Assembly: GCF_014836535.1 (NCBI RefSeq) | Contig: NZ_JACSQP010000001.1 | Span: 348,337 to 412,336, forward strand | Source of the DNA: Microbacterium pullorum | GTDB lineage: Bacteria > Actinomycetota > Actinomycetes > Actinomycetales > Microbacteriaceae | Length of the DNA: 64,000 bases | Direction of reading: 5' to 3' | In this document: positions 29,264-37,800 of the stretch, piece after piece | Layout of the letters: every line of letters begins with the position of its first letter | Numbering within the stretch: the first letter of the stretch is position 1 | Position numbers and translations under genes: made by a program | The notes under the pieces: generated by a model | Database searches by the model: none | What the model was told of the DNA's origin: nothing | Seen by the model: the letters and a program-made list of their open reading frames with translations, nothing else

Positions 29264-29965
29264 ATGACCGATCTGATCGACACCACCGAGATGTACCTGC
29301 GCACCATCCTCGAACTCGAGGAGGAAGACATCATCCCCCTGCGTGCGCGCATCTCGGAGCGGCTCGGTCACTCCGGCCCCACCGTGTCGCAGACGGTCGG
29401 GCGCATGGAGCGCGATGGTCTGGTCGTCGTGTCGGAGGACCGTCGGCTCGAGCTGACCGATGCCGGTCGGCAGAAGGCCGTCGACGTCATGCGCAAGCAC
29501 CGTCTCGCCGAGCGGCTGCTGAGCGACGTCATCGGTCTCGACTGGGCATACGTGCACGAAGAAGCCTGCCGCTGGGAGCACGTCATGAGCGAGCAGGTGG
29601 AGCGCCGGCTCATTGAGCTGCTCGCGCACCCGACCGAGTCGCCCTACGGCAACCCCATCCCCGGCCTCGACCAGCTCGGTGACGTGCCGGCGACGACGTT
29701 CGACCAGGGGGTCGTGGGGCTCGTGCGCTGGCTCAACGCCGCCGACGCGCCCATCCGTGGCACCGTGCGCCGCCTGGCCGAGCCCGCCCAGGTCGACCCG
29801 GAGCTGCTCACCCAGCTGCGTACGGCCGGTGTCGTCCCCGGCGGCACCGGCGACTTCCGTTACAACGAGGGGCATGTGCTGGTGCAGATGGACGGCAGCG
29901 ACGAGGCGCTCGAGCTGCCCGTCGAAGTGGCATCCCACATCTTCCTCATCGACGGTCGTTCGTGA
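29264..29965 (+). CDS. DtxR/IdeR-family metal-dependent regulator
   Basis: A 233-residue repressor: N-terminal winged helix (TTEMYLRTILELEEEDIIPLRARISERLGHSGPTVSQTV), a dimerisation/metal domain with the ligands in HRLAERLL and EEACRWEHVMSEQVE, and a C-terminal SH3-like domain. The Cys-to-His region WEHVMS and the CRWEH cysteine match DtxR/IdeR-type Fe(II) or Mn(II) sensors. A TAGGCT -10 (29221-29226) precedes a short leader. Target genes are not in the window. Confidence 0.9.
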   Translation: MTDLIDTTEMYLRTILELEEEDIIPLRARISERLGHSGPTVSQTVGRMERDGLVVVSEDRRLELTDAGRQKAVDVMRKHRLAERLLSDVIGLDWAYVHEEACRWEHVMSEQVERRLIELLAHPTESPYGNPIPGLDQLGDVPATTFDQGVVGLVRWLNAADAPIRGTVRRLAEPAQVDPELLTQLRTAGVVPGGTGDFRYNEGHVLVQMDGSDEALELPVEVASHIFLIDGRS

Positions 29966-30013
29966 GCCGTAGGCCATTCGGACAGCGGGCGGCAACAGGT
30001 TGTGCACAGCGGC

Positions 30014-30189
30014 GTGACATGTTCGTTATCTTCGGGTAGCCTCGGGAGAGTCCAACGGCGAGAAGCCCGCCACGGATACCACGAGGATTGCCTCCCCGGT
30101 TCGTCGTTCTCGTGGATGACCCGCATATCCGTGCCCCGACACTGAATGCCGACGAACCGGCGTCTACTTCGACGCAGAGGCGCCGGAGG
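30014..30189 (+). promoter_or_regulatory. Promoter and structured 5' leader RNA of the M23 peptidase gene
   Basis: -35 GTGACA (30014-30019) and -10 TAGCCT (30037-30042) at 17 bp predict a leader of about 145 nt. Stem A: CACGGATA (30071-30078)/TATCCGTG (30126-30133) enclosing CCACGAG (30079-30085)/CTCGTGG (30109-30115). Within its loop CCGGTTCGTC (30096-30105) is perfectly complementary to GACGAACCGG (30151-30160). The latter overlaps CCGGCG (30157-30162), which can also pair with CGCCGG (30181-30186) over the GGAGG ribosome site. Alternative pairing could thus free or hide the ribosome site. I do not recognise the ydaO/c-di-AMP consensus. Confidence 0.6.
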
Positions 30190-30194
30190 TTGAA

Positions 30195-31106
30195 TTGACC
30201 GAAGACATCGACTCGTCACGTGATGAGATCGCTCCCACGGTGGGAACGCGTCGCAACACTCGACTCAGTACGGTGAAGGCCGCAGCGCGACTGCCGATGC
30301 GTCGCCGCACGGCGAGCGCCCCGGCATCCGCCTCGGCCCTGCCCCGCCGCGAGAAGACCAAGTCGGTGCGCAACCTGCTGATCGTCGCGTCGGTCGCCGG
30401 AATGTTCGCCACGGTCGCGCTGCCCGCCTACGCCGCCACCCGTGTCGGCACCGGCGAAGAGGTGCAGACGATGCAGCAGGTCGCCGTCGACAACGCGCAG
30501 TCGCTCGTCGTGGCCTCCGAGGCATCGCCGCAGGCGCTCGACCGCCAGAGCTACTCGGCGACGACCCCGGAAGAGATCGAGAAGAAGAAGGCCGAAGAAG
30601 CCGCCGCAGCCGCAGCCGCAGCCCGCGCCGCGGCCGCAGCCGTGACCGCCTCTGCCCGCACCAGTGCGGTCGCCTCGGTCGACCTGTCGATGACGGCTCC
30701 CGGGTCGGGCGAAGTGCGCTGGCCCGTGACGGTGTTCAACTACCAGAGCTACAACCTGTTCGGCGGCTACGCCGGCCACAAGGGCTTCGACATGATGACG
30801 GGCACCGGCACGCCCATCTTCGCCGCGGCATCGGGCGTCGTGCGCACCTCCACCGACGGCGGCGGCAGCTACGGCGCGGTCGTCATGATCGACTCCGTCG
30901 TCGGCGGCCAGCAGGTGAGCGCCACCTACGCGCACATGAGCTACGGCACCCGCGTCGTCTCGGCCGGGCAGACCGTGCAGGCCGGACAGCTGATCGGCCA
31001 GGTCGGCCAGACCGGCCGAGCCACCGCGCCGCACCTGCACTTCGAGGTGCAGGTCAACGGGACGTACGTCGACCCGCTGGCCTGGCTGAACGCCAACGCC
31101 GGCTGA
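30195..31106 (+). CDS. M23-family metallopeptidase, membrane-anchored or secreted
   Basis: A 303-residue cell-wall endopeptidase of the LytM type. Long cytoplasmic basic N-terminus (1-58), one hydrophobic segment (about 60-80, ending LPAYA), an Ala-rich linker (about 125-160), then the M23 domain. Zinc and catalytic residues are H195 and D199 (GHKGFD), H247 (YAHM) and H280/H282 (HLHFEV). It cuts peptidoglycan cross-links. The start is TTG at 30195, 5 nt after GGAGG; this weak start together with the structured leader suggests tight translational control. Confidence 0.92.
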   Translation: MTEDIDSSRDEIAPTVGTRRNTRLSTVKAAARLPMRRRTASAPASASALPRREKTKSVRNLLIVASVAGMFATVALPAYAATRVGTGEEVQTMQQVAVDNAQSLVVASEASPQALDRQSYSATTPEEIEKKKAEEAAAAAAAARAAAAAVTASARTSAVASVDLSMTAPGSGEVRWPVTVFNYQSYNLFGGYAGHKGFDMMTGTGTPIFAAASGVVRTSTDGGGSYGAVVMIDSVVGGQQVSATYAHMSYGTRVVSAGQTVQAGQLIGQVGQTGRATAPHLHFEVQVNGTYVDPLAWLNANAG

Positions 31107-31114
31107 GCCTGCGG

Positions 31115-31164
31115 GCCCGATCACCGCGCGACACGCGCAACCTGCTGTTCACCCGTGATCGGGC
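31115..31164. terminator. Long inverted repeat after the M23 gene
   Basis: GCCCGATCAC (31115-31124) and GTGATCGGGC (31155-31164) are perfectly complementary with a 30-nt loop, 9 nt after the stop codon. No T tract follows. It could be a terminator or an operator. Confidence 0.45.
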
Positions 31165-31226
31165 GGTGCGGTCGGATGCGTGCGTTAGCCTGATCCTGAC
31201 GCTGAGAGAGAAGCGGAGGGACGCCG

Positions 31227-31337
31227 ATGGACGGCACGCCACGCATCCGAACCATGGATGCGCTCGGGCTGTTCGTCCTCCGGCATCGTGAGATCGGATG
31301 CAGCGGCTCTGCCGCCGCGCTCAGGCGCTGTCTATGA
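31227..31337 (+). CDS. Putative 36-codon small ORF ending inside a terminator
   Basis: ATG 31227 follows AAGCGGAGGG at 6 nt. The 36-residue peptide begins MDGTPRIRTMDALGLF and ends AAALRRCL. Its stop codon TGA (31335-31337) lies across the loop and second arm of a strong rho-independent terminator, upstream of the HNH gene. A TAGCCT -10-like box is at 31186-31191. It may be a leader peptide of an attenuator or a small protein with its own terminator. No family is recognised. The good ribosome site is the main support. Confidence 0.5.
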   Translation: MDGTPRIRTMDALGLFVLRHREIGCSGSAAALRRCL

Positions 31338-31352
31338 GACAGCGCCTTTTTT
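31323..31352 (+). terminator. Strong rho-independent terminator/attenuator
   Basis: AGGCGCTGTCT (31323-31333), loop ATG, AGACAGCGCCT (31337-31347), then a T run to 31352. This is the best canonical terminator in the window and is 78 nt before the HNH start. Confidence 0.93.
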
Positions 31353-31429
31353 CATGCCCCACCGCGGATCGATCATCGATCGCGTCGAACATCCGGGAAC
31401 CCGTCTCGGCCGTTCGAGAGGACAGGGAA

Positions 31430-31927
31430 ATGCGCACACTGGTGCTGAACGCAGGATATGAGCCGCTTGCCGTGGTCTCCTTCAAGCGGGCCCTCGTGCT
31501 CGTGATGAACGACAAGGCGACCATCGTCGAACACGTCGCGGACGACCCCGTCTGGGCTGCGGGTGGCGCGTACGACCGGCCCGCTGTGATTCTGCTGGCT
31601 CGCTACGTGCGTGTGCCCGGGAGCGGCAGCGTGCCGGTCACCCGCCGGGGCGTGCTGCGCCGCGATGCGCACCGGTGCGGATACTGCGGCTCATCGGCGG
31701 CGACGATCGACCACGTGCTGCCGCGGTCGCGCGGCGGCACGAACTCGTGGGAGAACCTCGTGGCGGCGTGTGTGCGCTGCAACAACCTCAAGGGCGACCG
31801 CACGCCCCAGGAGATGGGCTGGCAGCTGCGGCTCACCCCGCGCCCGCCCCGCGGGGCGCTGTGGACGGTGCGCGGCACCGAGCGCGCCGACCCGCGGTGG
31901 GAGCCGTACCTGGCACTCGCCGCCTGA
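31430..31927 (+). CDS. HNH endonuclease
   Basis: A 165-residue protein. The HNH motif occupies residues about 80-125: zinc ligands CGYCG (83-87) and CVRC (114-117), catalytic His in TIDHVLPRSRGG, Asn in SWENL, and NNLKGDR. The N-terminus (RTLVLNAGYEPLAVVSFKRALVLV) is typical of a widespread chromosomal actinobacterial HNH family whose role is unknown. Start ATG 31430 follows GACAGGGA. The upstream terminator may attenuate it. Confidence 0.9.
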   Translation: MRTLVLNAGYEPLAVVSFKRALVLVMNDKATIVEHVADDPVWAAGGAYDRPAVILLARYVRVPGSGSVPVTRRGVLRRDAHRCGYCGSSAATIDHVLPRSRGGTNSWENLVAACVRCNNLKGDRTPQEMGWQLRLTPRPPRGALWTVRGTERADPRWEPYLALAA

Positions 31928-31989
31928 GCGGGGTGCGGGGCGGGGCGCGGGGGCGTCGCGCGGGGCGGCATCCCGCGGTCGTGTGCCGC

Positions 31990-32078
31990 GGCATCCGTCG
32001 CCCCCATCCGGTGAGAAACCACTTTCCGGGTGAGAAACACCGCGGCGCGTGGTGTCTCGACCGGGAAGTGGTTTCTCG
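31990..32078. repeat. Palindromic intergenic element, copy 1 of 2
   Basis: After GGCATCCGTCGCCCCCATCC come arms GAGAAACCACTTTCCGG (32013-32029) and CCGGGAAGTGGTTTCTC (32061-32077), a 17-bp inverted repeat with one mismatch. An inner pair GAGAAACACC/GGTGTCTC lies within. Flanking DNA is full of GGCATCCGTCG units. No gene is seen in 31928-32507. Confidence 0.88.
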
Positions 32079-32225
32079 ACGTGGTGGATGCCGCGGGTGG
32101 CTGGCACGCGCCCAGCGGCAGGTCCGCACGCGCGGTGGATGCCGGGGCGCGCGGTGCGGGGGTTGTCGCGGCATCCGTCGGTGGCATCCGTCGCCGCGGC
32201 ATCCGTCGGTGGCATCCGTTGTCGC

Positions 32226-32314
32226 GGCATCCGTCGCCCCCATCCGGTGAGAAACCATTTCCCGGGTGAGAAACACCGCAGTGCGTGGTGTCTCGACCGG
32301 GAAGTGGTTTCTCG
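32226..32314. repeat. Palindromic intergenic element, copy 2 of 2
   Basis: A second copy of the same roughly 89-nt unit, 236 bp downstream in the same orientation. Arms are GAGAAACCATTTCCCGG (32249-32265) and CCGGGAAGTGGTTTCTC (32297-32313). Copy differences (CACTTT against CATTTC) show that the two have diverged slightly. Confidence 0.88.
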
Positions 32315-32333
32315 CGTGCAGGGGCCGCGCTGG

Positions 32334-32448
32334 CGCCCCGGCCGGACCCCGCCCCGCGAACCGCCCACGACCCACCCACGCCCCGCCCACGACCCGCCCC
32401 GCGACCCGCCGGCGACCCGCCGGCCGACCCTCCCCGCGCCCCCGCCCG
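32334..32448. repeat. Low-complexity CCCGCC-rich tract
   Basis: A plus-strand C-rich stretch made of variants of CGACCCGCC and CACGCCC, with no ribosome site or coding signal. It fills the gap between the second palindromic element and the LexA-controlled promoter. Confidence 0.6.
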
Positions 32449-32507
32449 GGGCCCGCGTCGACGGCAGGAACCGATGTCGGATGCCGAGCGTATCTTCGAC
32501 GGTGACG

Positions 32508-32543
32508 TTGTTGATATAGAACATCCGTTCTACTCTGTATAAG
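32508..32543 (+). promoter_or_regulatory. LexA (SOS) box and leaderless promoter of the imu-dnaE2 operon
   Basis: TAGAAC-ATCC-GTTCTA (32517-32532) is a perfect 6-4-6 dyad of the Gram-positive LexA type (GAAC-N4-GTTC). It fills the spacer between -35 TTGTTG (32508-32513) and -10 TACTCT (32531-32536), overlapping the -10. The GTG start of imuA' (32543) lies 7 nt after the -10, so the damage-inducible transcript is probably leaderless. Confidence 0.88.
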
Positions 32544-33241
32544 TGAGGTCGATCGTGCGGAACCGGGCTGCGGCAGAAGACGTGCAGCGTCTGCGCGCGC
32601 AGCTCGAGCGCGTGCAGGGACGGCGGATGGATGCCCCCGTGCTGCCGGCCGACCCGGCGCTCGCGGGGCTGCTGCCGGGGCGCGGGCTGCGGCCGGGGTC
32701 GGCGTACGCACTCGGCTCCTCGCTGACGCTGCTCTCCGCGCTGCTGGCGCCGCCCTCGCAGGCGGGTTCGTGGTGCGGGGTGGTGGGCATGCCCGAGTTC
32801 GGCGCCGAAGCGGCCGAGCGGGTGGGGGTGGATCTTGACCGGCTCGTGCTGATCCCCGAGCCCGGCACCCGCTGGCTGGCGGTCACGGCCGCCATCGCCG
32901 AGGTGCTGCCGGTGGTGGCGGTGCGTCCGCCTTCGCGTGCGCGGGATGCCGATGTCTCCCGGCTGGCCGCCCGCCTGCGCGAGCGCGGTGCGGTGCTGCT
33001 GGTGCAGGGCACCTGGCCGCAGACCGAGGCGATGATCGACGTCAGCGACCCGGTGTGGTCGGGGGTCGGCGACGGCTATGGGTACCTCGCCGCCCGCGAG
33101 CTCACCGTCACCGTGTCGAGCCGCCGCTCCCCGGTGCCGCGCCGCGCGCGCGTGCAGCTGCCGGCCTCGTCGGGGCAGGTGGCCGCGGCATCCACCCCGG
33201 TGCCGACGGGGCTGCCGATCCCGATCCGGGCGGCGGGATGA
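32543..33241 (+). CDS. imuA: ImuA'-like mutasome protein
   Basis: A 232-residue RecA-fold-like protein without Walker A lysine. Core pieces are ALGSSLTLLSALLAPPSQAGSWCGVVGMPEFG, VDLDRLVLIPEPGTRWLAV and LRERGAVLLVQGTW. ImuA' recruits ImuB and DnaE2 for error-prone translesion synthesis in mycobacteria (established for that system). First gene of the operon; its stop overlaps the imuB ATG by 4 bp. Sequence conservation of ImuA' is low, so the call rests mainly on context. Confidence 0.87.
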   Translation: MRSIVRNRAAAEDVQRLRAQLERVQGRRMDAPVLPADPALAGLLPGRGLRPGSAYALGSSLTLLSALLAPPSQAGSWCGVVGMPEFGAEAAERVGVDLDRLVLIPEPGTRWLAVTAAIAEVLPVVAVRPPSRARDADVSRLAARLRERGAVLLVQGTWPQTEAMIDVSDPVWSGVGDGYGYLAARELTVTVSSRRSPVPRRARVQLPASSGQVAAASTPVPTGLPIPIRAAG

Positions 33242-34773
33242 GCACCGCACCCGACACCCCCGTTCCGCGCACCCTCGTGCTGTGGCTGCCGGACTGGCCC
33301 GTCGTCGCCCTCGCCCGTGAGGCGGGGGTGGATGCCGCGGCCCCCGTCGCCGTGCTCGCCAAGGGGGCGGTGGTCGCCTGCTCCGCCGCCGCCCGCGCCG
33401 AGGGGGTGCGCCGGGGGCAGCGTCGCCGTGACGCGCAGGCCCGGTGCCCGCAGCTGACGGTCGCCGACGCCGACCCCACCCGCGACCAGCGGGTGTTCGC
33501 GCCGCTCATCGCCCGCATCGAGGAGCTCGCCCCCGGGGTGCAGCTCATGCGGGCGGGCCTGTGTGCCCTCCGCGCCCGGGGGCCGGCCCGCTACTACGGC
33601 GGCGAGGACCGCGCCGCCCACACCCTGCGTGATGCGATGGGTGAGACCGACACCCGCATCGCCATCGCCGACGGTCCCTTCACCGCCGAGCAGGCCGCCC
33701 GTCGCGCCCTCGCCGACGCGCCGGTGCGCATCGTGCCGGCGGGGGAGTCGGCCGCCTTCCTCGCCCCGCTGCCGGTGTCGGTGCTCGACGAGCCCGACGT
33801 CGTCGATCTGCTGGGCCGTCTCGGGGTGCAGACCCTCGGGCAGTTCGCCGCGCTCCCCGCCGAGCGTGTCGGCGAGCGGCTGGGGGAGCGCGGCATCCGC
33901 CTGCACTCCCTCGCGGCGGGGCGCGATTCCCGTCCCGTGCTGCCGCGCACTCCGCCGCCGGACCTCGACCGCGAGGTGGCGTTCGAGCCGCCGCTCGAGA
34001 TCGCCGACCAGGTGGCGTTCGCGATGCGCGTCGCCGCCGAGGAGTTCATCGGCGCCCTCGGTGCGATCGACCTCGTCTGCACAGAGCTGCGGGTGCAGAT
34101 CACCGGAGACCGGGCCGAGAACAGCGAGCGGGTGTGGCTGCATCCGGGGTCGTTCACCGCGGCGGAGGTGGTCGACCGGGTGCGCTGGCAGCTGGCCGAG
34201 GCGGGGCTGCGCAGCGCTGTCACGCGGGTGCGCATCTCTCCCGAGACGGTGGATGCCGCCGCCCACCACGTGCGCTCCCTCTTCGGCGGTGGACCCGACG
34301 AGCGGGTGCACCATGCGCTGTCGCGGGTGCAGGCGATGCTCGGGCATCGCGGGGTGGTGACGCCCGTCGTCGGCGGTGGGCGCTGGTTGAGCGAGCGGCA
34401 GGTGCTGGTGCCGTGGGGCGACCGGCCGGTGCTCGCCCGCCCCCGCGAGCGGCCGTGGCCGGGGAGTCTTCCCGACCCGCTGCCGTCGACGGTGTTCGAC
34501 CCGCCCCGGCCGGTGGCGGTGGTCGATTCCGACGGCGACACGGTGGCCGTCGGCGACCGCGACGCGCTGACGGCGCCGCCGGCGGTGCTGGTCGAGAGCG
34601 GCCGGCGCCGGCGCATCGACGCGTGGGCGGGCCCGTGGCCGGTGCGCGAGCGGGGGTGGGATGCCGCGCGCGCCCGCCGCGCCCACCGCTTCCAGGTGGT
34701 CGACGCCGAGCAGTCCGCATGGCTGCTGGTGTGCGAAGCCGGCGACTGGTCCGCCGAGGGCCGCTATGACTAG
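33238..34773 (+). CDS. imuB: ImuB, Y-family-like DNA polymerase homologue
   Basis: A 511-residue protein starting PRTLVLWLPDWPVVALARE, the ImuB hallmark in which the catalytic acidic residues of Y-family polymerases are missing. It keeps the palm/fingers-like region (VACSAAARAEGVRRGQ), an HhH segment (DLLGRLGVQTLGQFAALP) and a C-terminal little-finger and beta-clamp-binding tail. It acts as a scaffold linking DnaE2 to the sliding clamp rather than as a polymerase (known in mycobacteria). The ATG overlaps the imuA' stop. Confidence 0.93.
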   Translation: MSTAPDTPVPRTLVLWLPDWPVVALAREAGVDAAAPVAVLAKGAVVACSAAARAEGVRRGQRRRDAQARCPQLTVADADPTRDQRVFAPLIARIEELAPGVQLMRAGLCALRARGPARYYGGEDRAAHTLRDAMGETDTRIAIADGPFTAEQAARRALADAPVRIVPAGESAAFLAPLPVSVLDEPDVVDLLGRLGVQTLGQFAALPAERVGERLGERGIRLHSLAAGRDSRPVLPRTPPPDLDREVAFEPPLEIADQVAFAMRVAAEEFIGALGAIDLVCTELRVQITGDRAENSERVWLHPGSFTAAEVVDRVRWQLAEAGLRSAVTRVRISPETVDAAAHHVRSLFGGGPDERVHHALSRVQAMLGHRGVVTPVVGGGRWLSERQVLVPWGDRPVLARPRERPWPGSLPDPLPSTVFDPPRPVAVVDSDGDTVAVGDRDALTAPPAVLVESGRRRRIDAWAGPWPVRERGWDAARARRAHRFQVVDAEQSAWLLVCEAGDWSAEGRYD

Positions 34774-34775
34774 CG

Positions 34776-34868
34776 GGTCGTTGAGCGAGCGAAGCGAGAC
34801 GAAACGCGCGACCCCGCCGTCGGAACCGCGTTTCGTCTCGGTCGCTGCGCTCCCTCGCTCAACGACCG
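34776..34868. repeat. REP-like palindrome, full element, between imuB and dnaE2
   Basis: Arm 34776-34808 begins GGTCGTTGAGCGAGCGAAGC and arm 34827-34868 is its near reverse complement, ending GCTCAACGACCG, with an 18-nt loop. It starts 2 nt after the imuB stop. Related single arms occur at 37484 and 41071 and a second full element at 61707. It may form a hairpin in the operon mRNA and modulate dnaE2 expression. Confidence 0.92.
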
Positions 34869-34899
34869 AGAAACGCCGCAACCCCACAGGAAACAGCTG

Positions 34900-37800
34900 A
34901 TGGGCTTCAACAACCCCTCCGTCCCGTGGTCCGAGATGGAACGTCTCCTCAGCGGTCGCCCGCCCGGTGCCGACGGTGGCGACAGCCCGGCCTGGTCGCG
35001 CAAGCGCGGGCCGTACACGCCGCCGCCCATCGCCCGCCCCGACGACGTCGTGCCCTACGCCGAGCTGCACGTGCACACGTCGTTCTCGTTCCTCGACGGC
35101 GCCTCCTCCCCAGAGGAACTCGTCGAAGAGGCCGAACGACTGGGCCTGCACGCCCTCGCGGTCACCGACCACGACGGCTTCTACGGCATCGTGCGCTTCG
35201 CCGAGTCCGCCGAGGCCCGCAGCGTCAAGACCGTGTTCGGCGCCGAGCTGTCACTCGGGCTCCCCGAACGCCCCCGCAGCTCGCCGAAGGCCAACGACGC
35301 CGACCCCCTCGGCACGCACCTGCTCGTGCTCGCCCGCGGCGAAGAGGGCTACCATCGGCTCGCCGCCGCCCTCACCCACGCCCAGCTGGCCGGCGGGCAG
35401 AAAGGCCGCCCGCTCTACGACCTCGCCGACCTCGCCGAACGCGCCGACGGCCACTGGGCGATCCTCACCGGATGCCGCAAGGGCGCTGTCCGCACCGCTC
35501 TCGCCACCGACGGACCCGCCGGCGCCGCCCGCGAGCTCGACCTGCTCGTGGACCTCTTCGGCCCCGACGCCGTCAACGTCGAACTCATCGACCACGGCGC
35601 CCCGCTCGATTCCCGGGACAACGACGTGCTGGCATCCCTCGCCGCCGAGCGCGGCTTGCCGGTGCTCGCCAGCAACAATGTGCACTACGCCGTCCCCGAG
35701 CGGGCCGACCTCGCCGCTGCGGTCGCCGCCGTGCGCGCCAACCGCAGCCTCGACGAACTCGACGGATGGCTCCCCGCCAACGCCGGCGCACACCTGCGCT
35801 CGGGCCGCGAGATGGGTGCCCGCTTCGCCCGCTACCCGGGCGCAGTCGCCCGCACCGTGACCCTGGCCGACGAACTGGCCTTTCCGCTGCGGCGTGCGAA
35901 GCCCGCCCTGCCGAAGCTCCCCGTCCCCGGGGGGCACACCACCATGTCGTGGCTGCGGCACCTGGTGTGGGAGGCGGTGCCGCGCAAGTACCCCGACGCG
36001 ACCGACGCCGACCGAGCTCGCATCGAGAAGGAGCTCGGGGTCATCGAGCAGAAGGACTTCCCCGGGTACTTCCTCATCGTCCACGGCATCGTGCAAGAGG
36101 CGCGCCGCCGCGGCATCCTGTGCCAGGGGCGGGGCTCCGCCGCCAACAGTGCCGTCTGCTATCTGCTGGACATCACGGCGGTCGATTCCATCGCCTACGA
36201 CCTGCCGTTCGAGCGGTTCCTCTCGGCGCTGCGCGATGAGGAGCCCGACATCGATGTCGACTTCGACAGCGACCGCCGCGAGGAGATCATCCAGTGGGTG
36301 TACGCGACCTATGGGCGCGAGCGGGCCGCGCAGGTGGCCAACGTCATCCAGTACCGGCCGAAGAACGCCGTGCGCGACATGGCGAAGGCGCTCGGGCATT
36401 CGCCCGGCCAGCAGGATGCCTGGTCGAAGCAGATCGAGCACTGGGGGCCGCTGCCCGACGCCGAAGCGAAGGCGCAGACCCACGACATCCCCGACAAGGT
36501 GCTGGAGTATGCGAGCGAGCTGCTGAAGGCCCCGCGACACCTCGGCATCCACTCGGGAGGCATGGTGCTGACCGACCGTCCCGTGGGCGAGGTGGTGCCG
36601 ATCGAGCATGCGCGCATGGAGAACCGCACCGTCATCCAGTGGGACAAGGACGACGCGGCGTGGATGGGGCTGGTGAAGTTCGACCTGCTGGGGCTCGGCA
36701 TCCTCGCCGCCCTGCAGTACAGCTTCGATCTCATCGCGGATGCCACGGGGGAGCGGTGGGAGCTGTCGACGCTGCCCAAGGAGGAGCAGGCCGTCTACGA
36801 CATGCTGTGCCGGGCCGATTCGATCGGGGTGTTCCAGGTGGAGTCGCGCGCGCAGATGGGGCTGCTGCCGCGCCTGCAGCCGCGCAGGTTCTACGACCTC
36901 GTGATCGAGATCGCGCTGATCCGGCCGGGGCCGATCCAGGGCGGGGCGGTGCACCCGTATGTGCGGCGCAAGCTCGGGTACGAGAAGGTCACCTACCCGC
37001 ATCCGAAGCTCGAGCCGGTGCTGGAGCGGACGCTGGGCATTCCGGTGTTCCAGGAGCAGCTGATGCAGATGGGTATGGCCGTGGGCGGGCTGAGTGGGGC
37101 GGATGCCGATGTGCTCCGCCGCGCGATGGGATCCAAGCGCGGCATCGAGCGGATCGACTCGCTGCGCAAGAAGCTCTACGCCGGCATGGCCGAGAACGGC
37201 ATCACCGGGGAGCTGGCCGATGACATCTACGCGAAGATCCAGGCGTTCGCGAACTTCGGGTTCGCCGAGAGCCATTCGCTGTCGTTCGCGCTGCTGGTGT
37301 ACGCCAGTTCCTGGCTGAAGCTGCACTATCCCGCGGCGTTCCTCGCCGGTCTGCTGCGCGCCCAGCCGATGGGCTTCTACTCCCCGGCGACCCTCACCGC
37401 CGACGCCCGCCGCCACGGCGTCGAGGTCCTCCGCCCCGACCTCCACCTCTCCGGCGTAGAGGCCGTCCTGGAGCCCACTGACCGGTCGTTGAGCGAGCGA
37501 AGCGAGACGAAACGCCGCGCCCCCACCGGCCTCCCCACATGCACCGACCGCCGCCAACCCCCCGTTCCCCCGTTCGATCCCACCGCCCCAGACGAATCCG
37601 CCGCCCACCGCCGCGACGGCGCCTTTGCCGTGCGTCTCGGTCTCGCCGCGGTCAAAGGCATCGGCCCGGCGCTCGCCCAGCGCATCGTCGCCGAGCGTGA
37701 CGCGTCGGGGGAGTACCGTGACCTGCGAGACCTGGTGCGCCGCACCGGAACCACCGCCGCGCAACTCGAGGCGCTCGCCACGGCGGGGGTGTTCGGGTGC

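Noticed and set aside
30001..30194. ydaO-type c-di-AMP riboswitch before the M23 peptidase
   Set aside because: Context suggested it, but the conserved core sequences of that class are not visible by eye; kept only as an unclassified structured leader.
31928..32507. CRISPR array, suggested by repeated GGCATCCGTCG and the palindromic units
   Set aside because: Repeats are unevenly spaced, vary, and have no uniform spacers; no cas gene is near. They are palindromic intergenic repeats.
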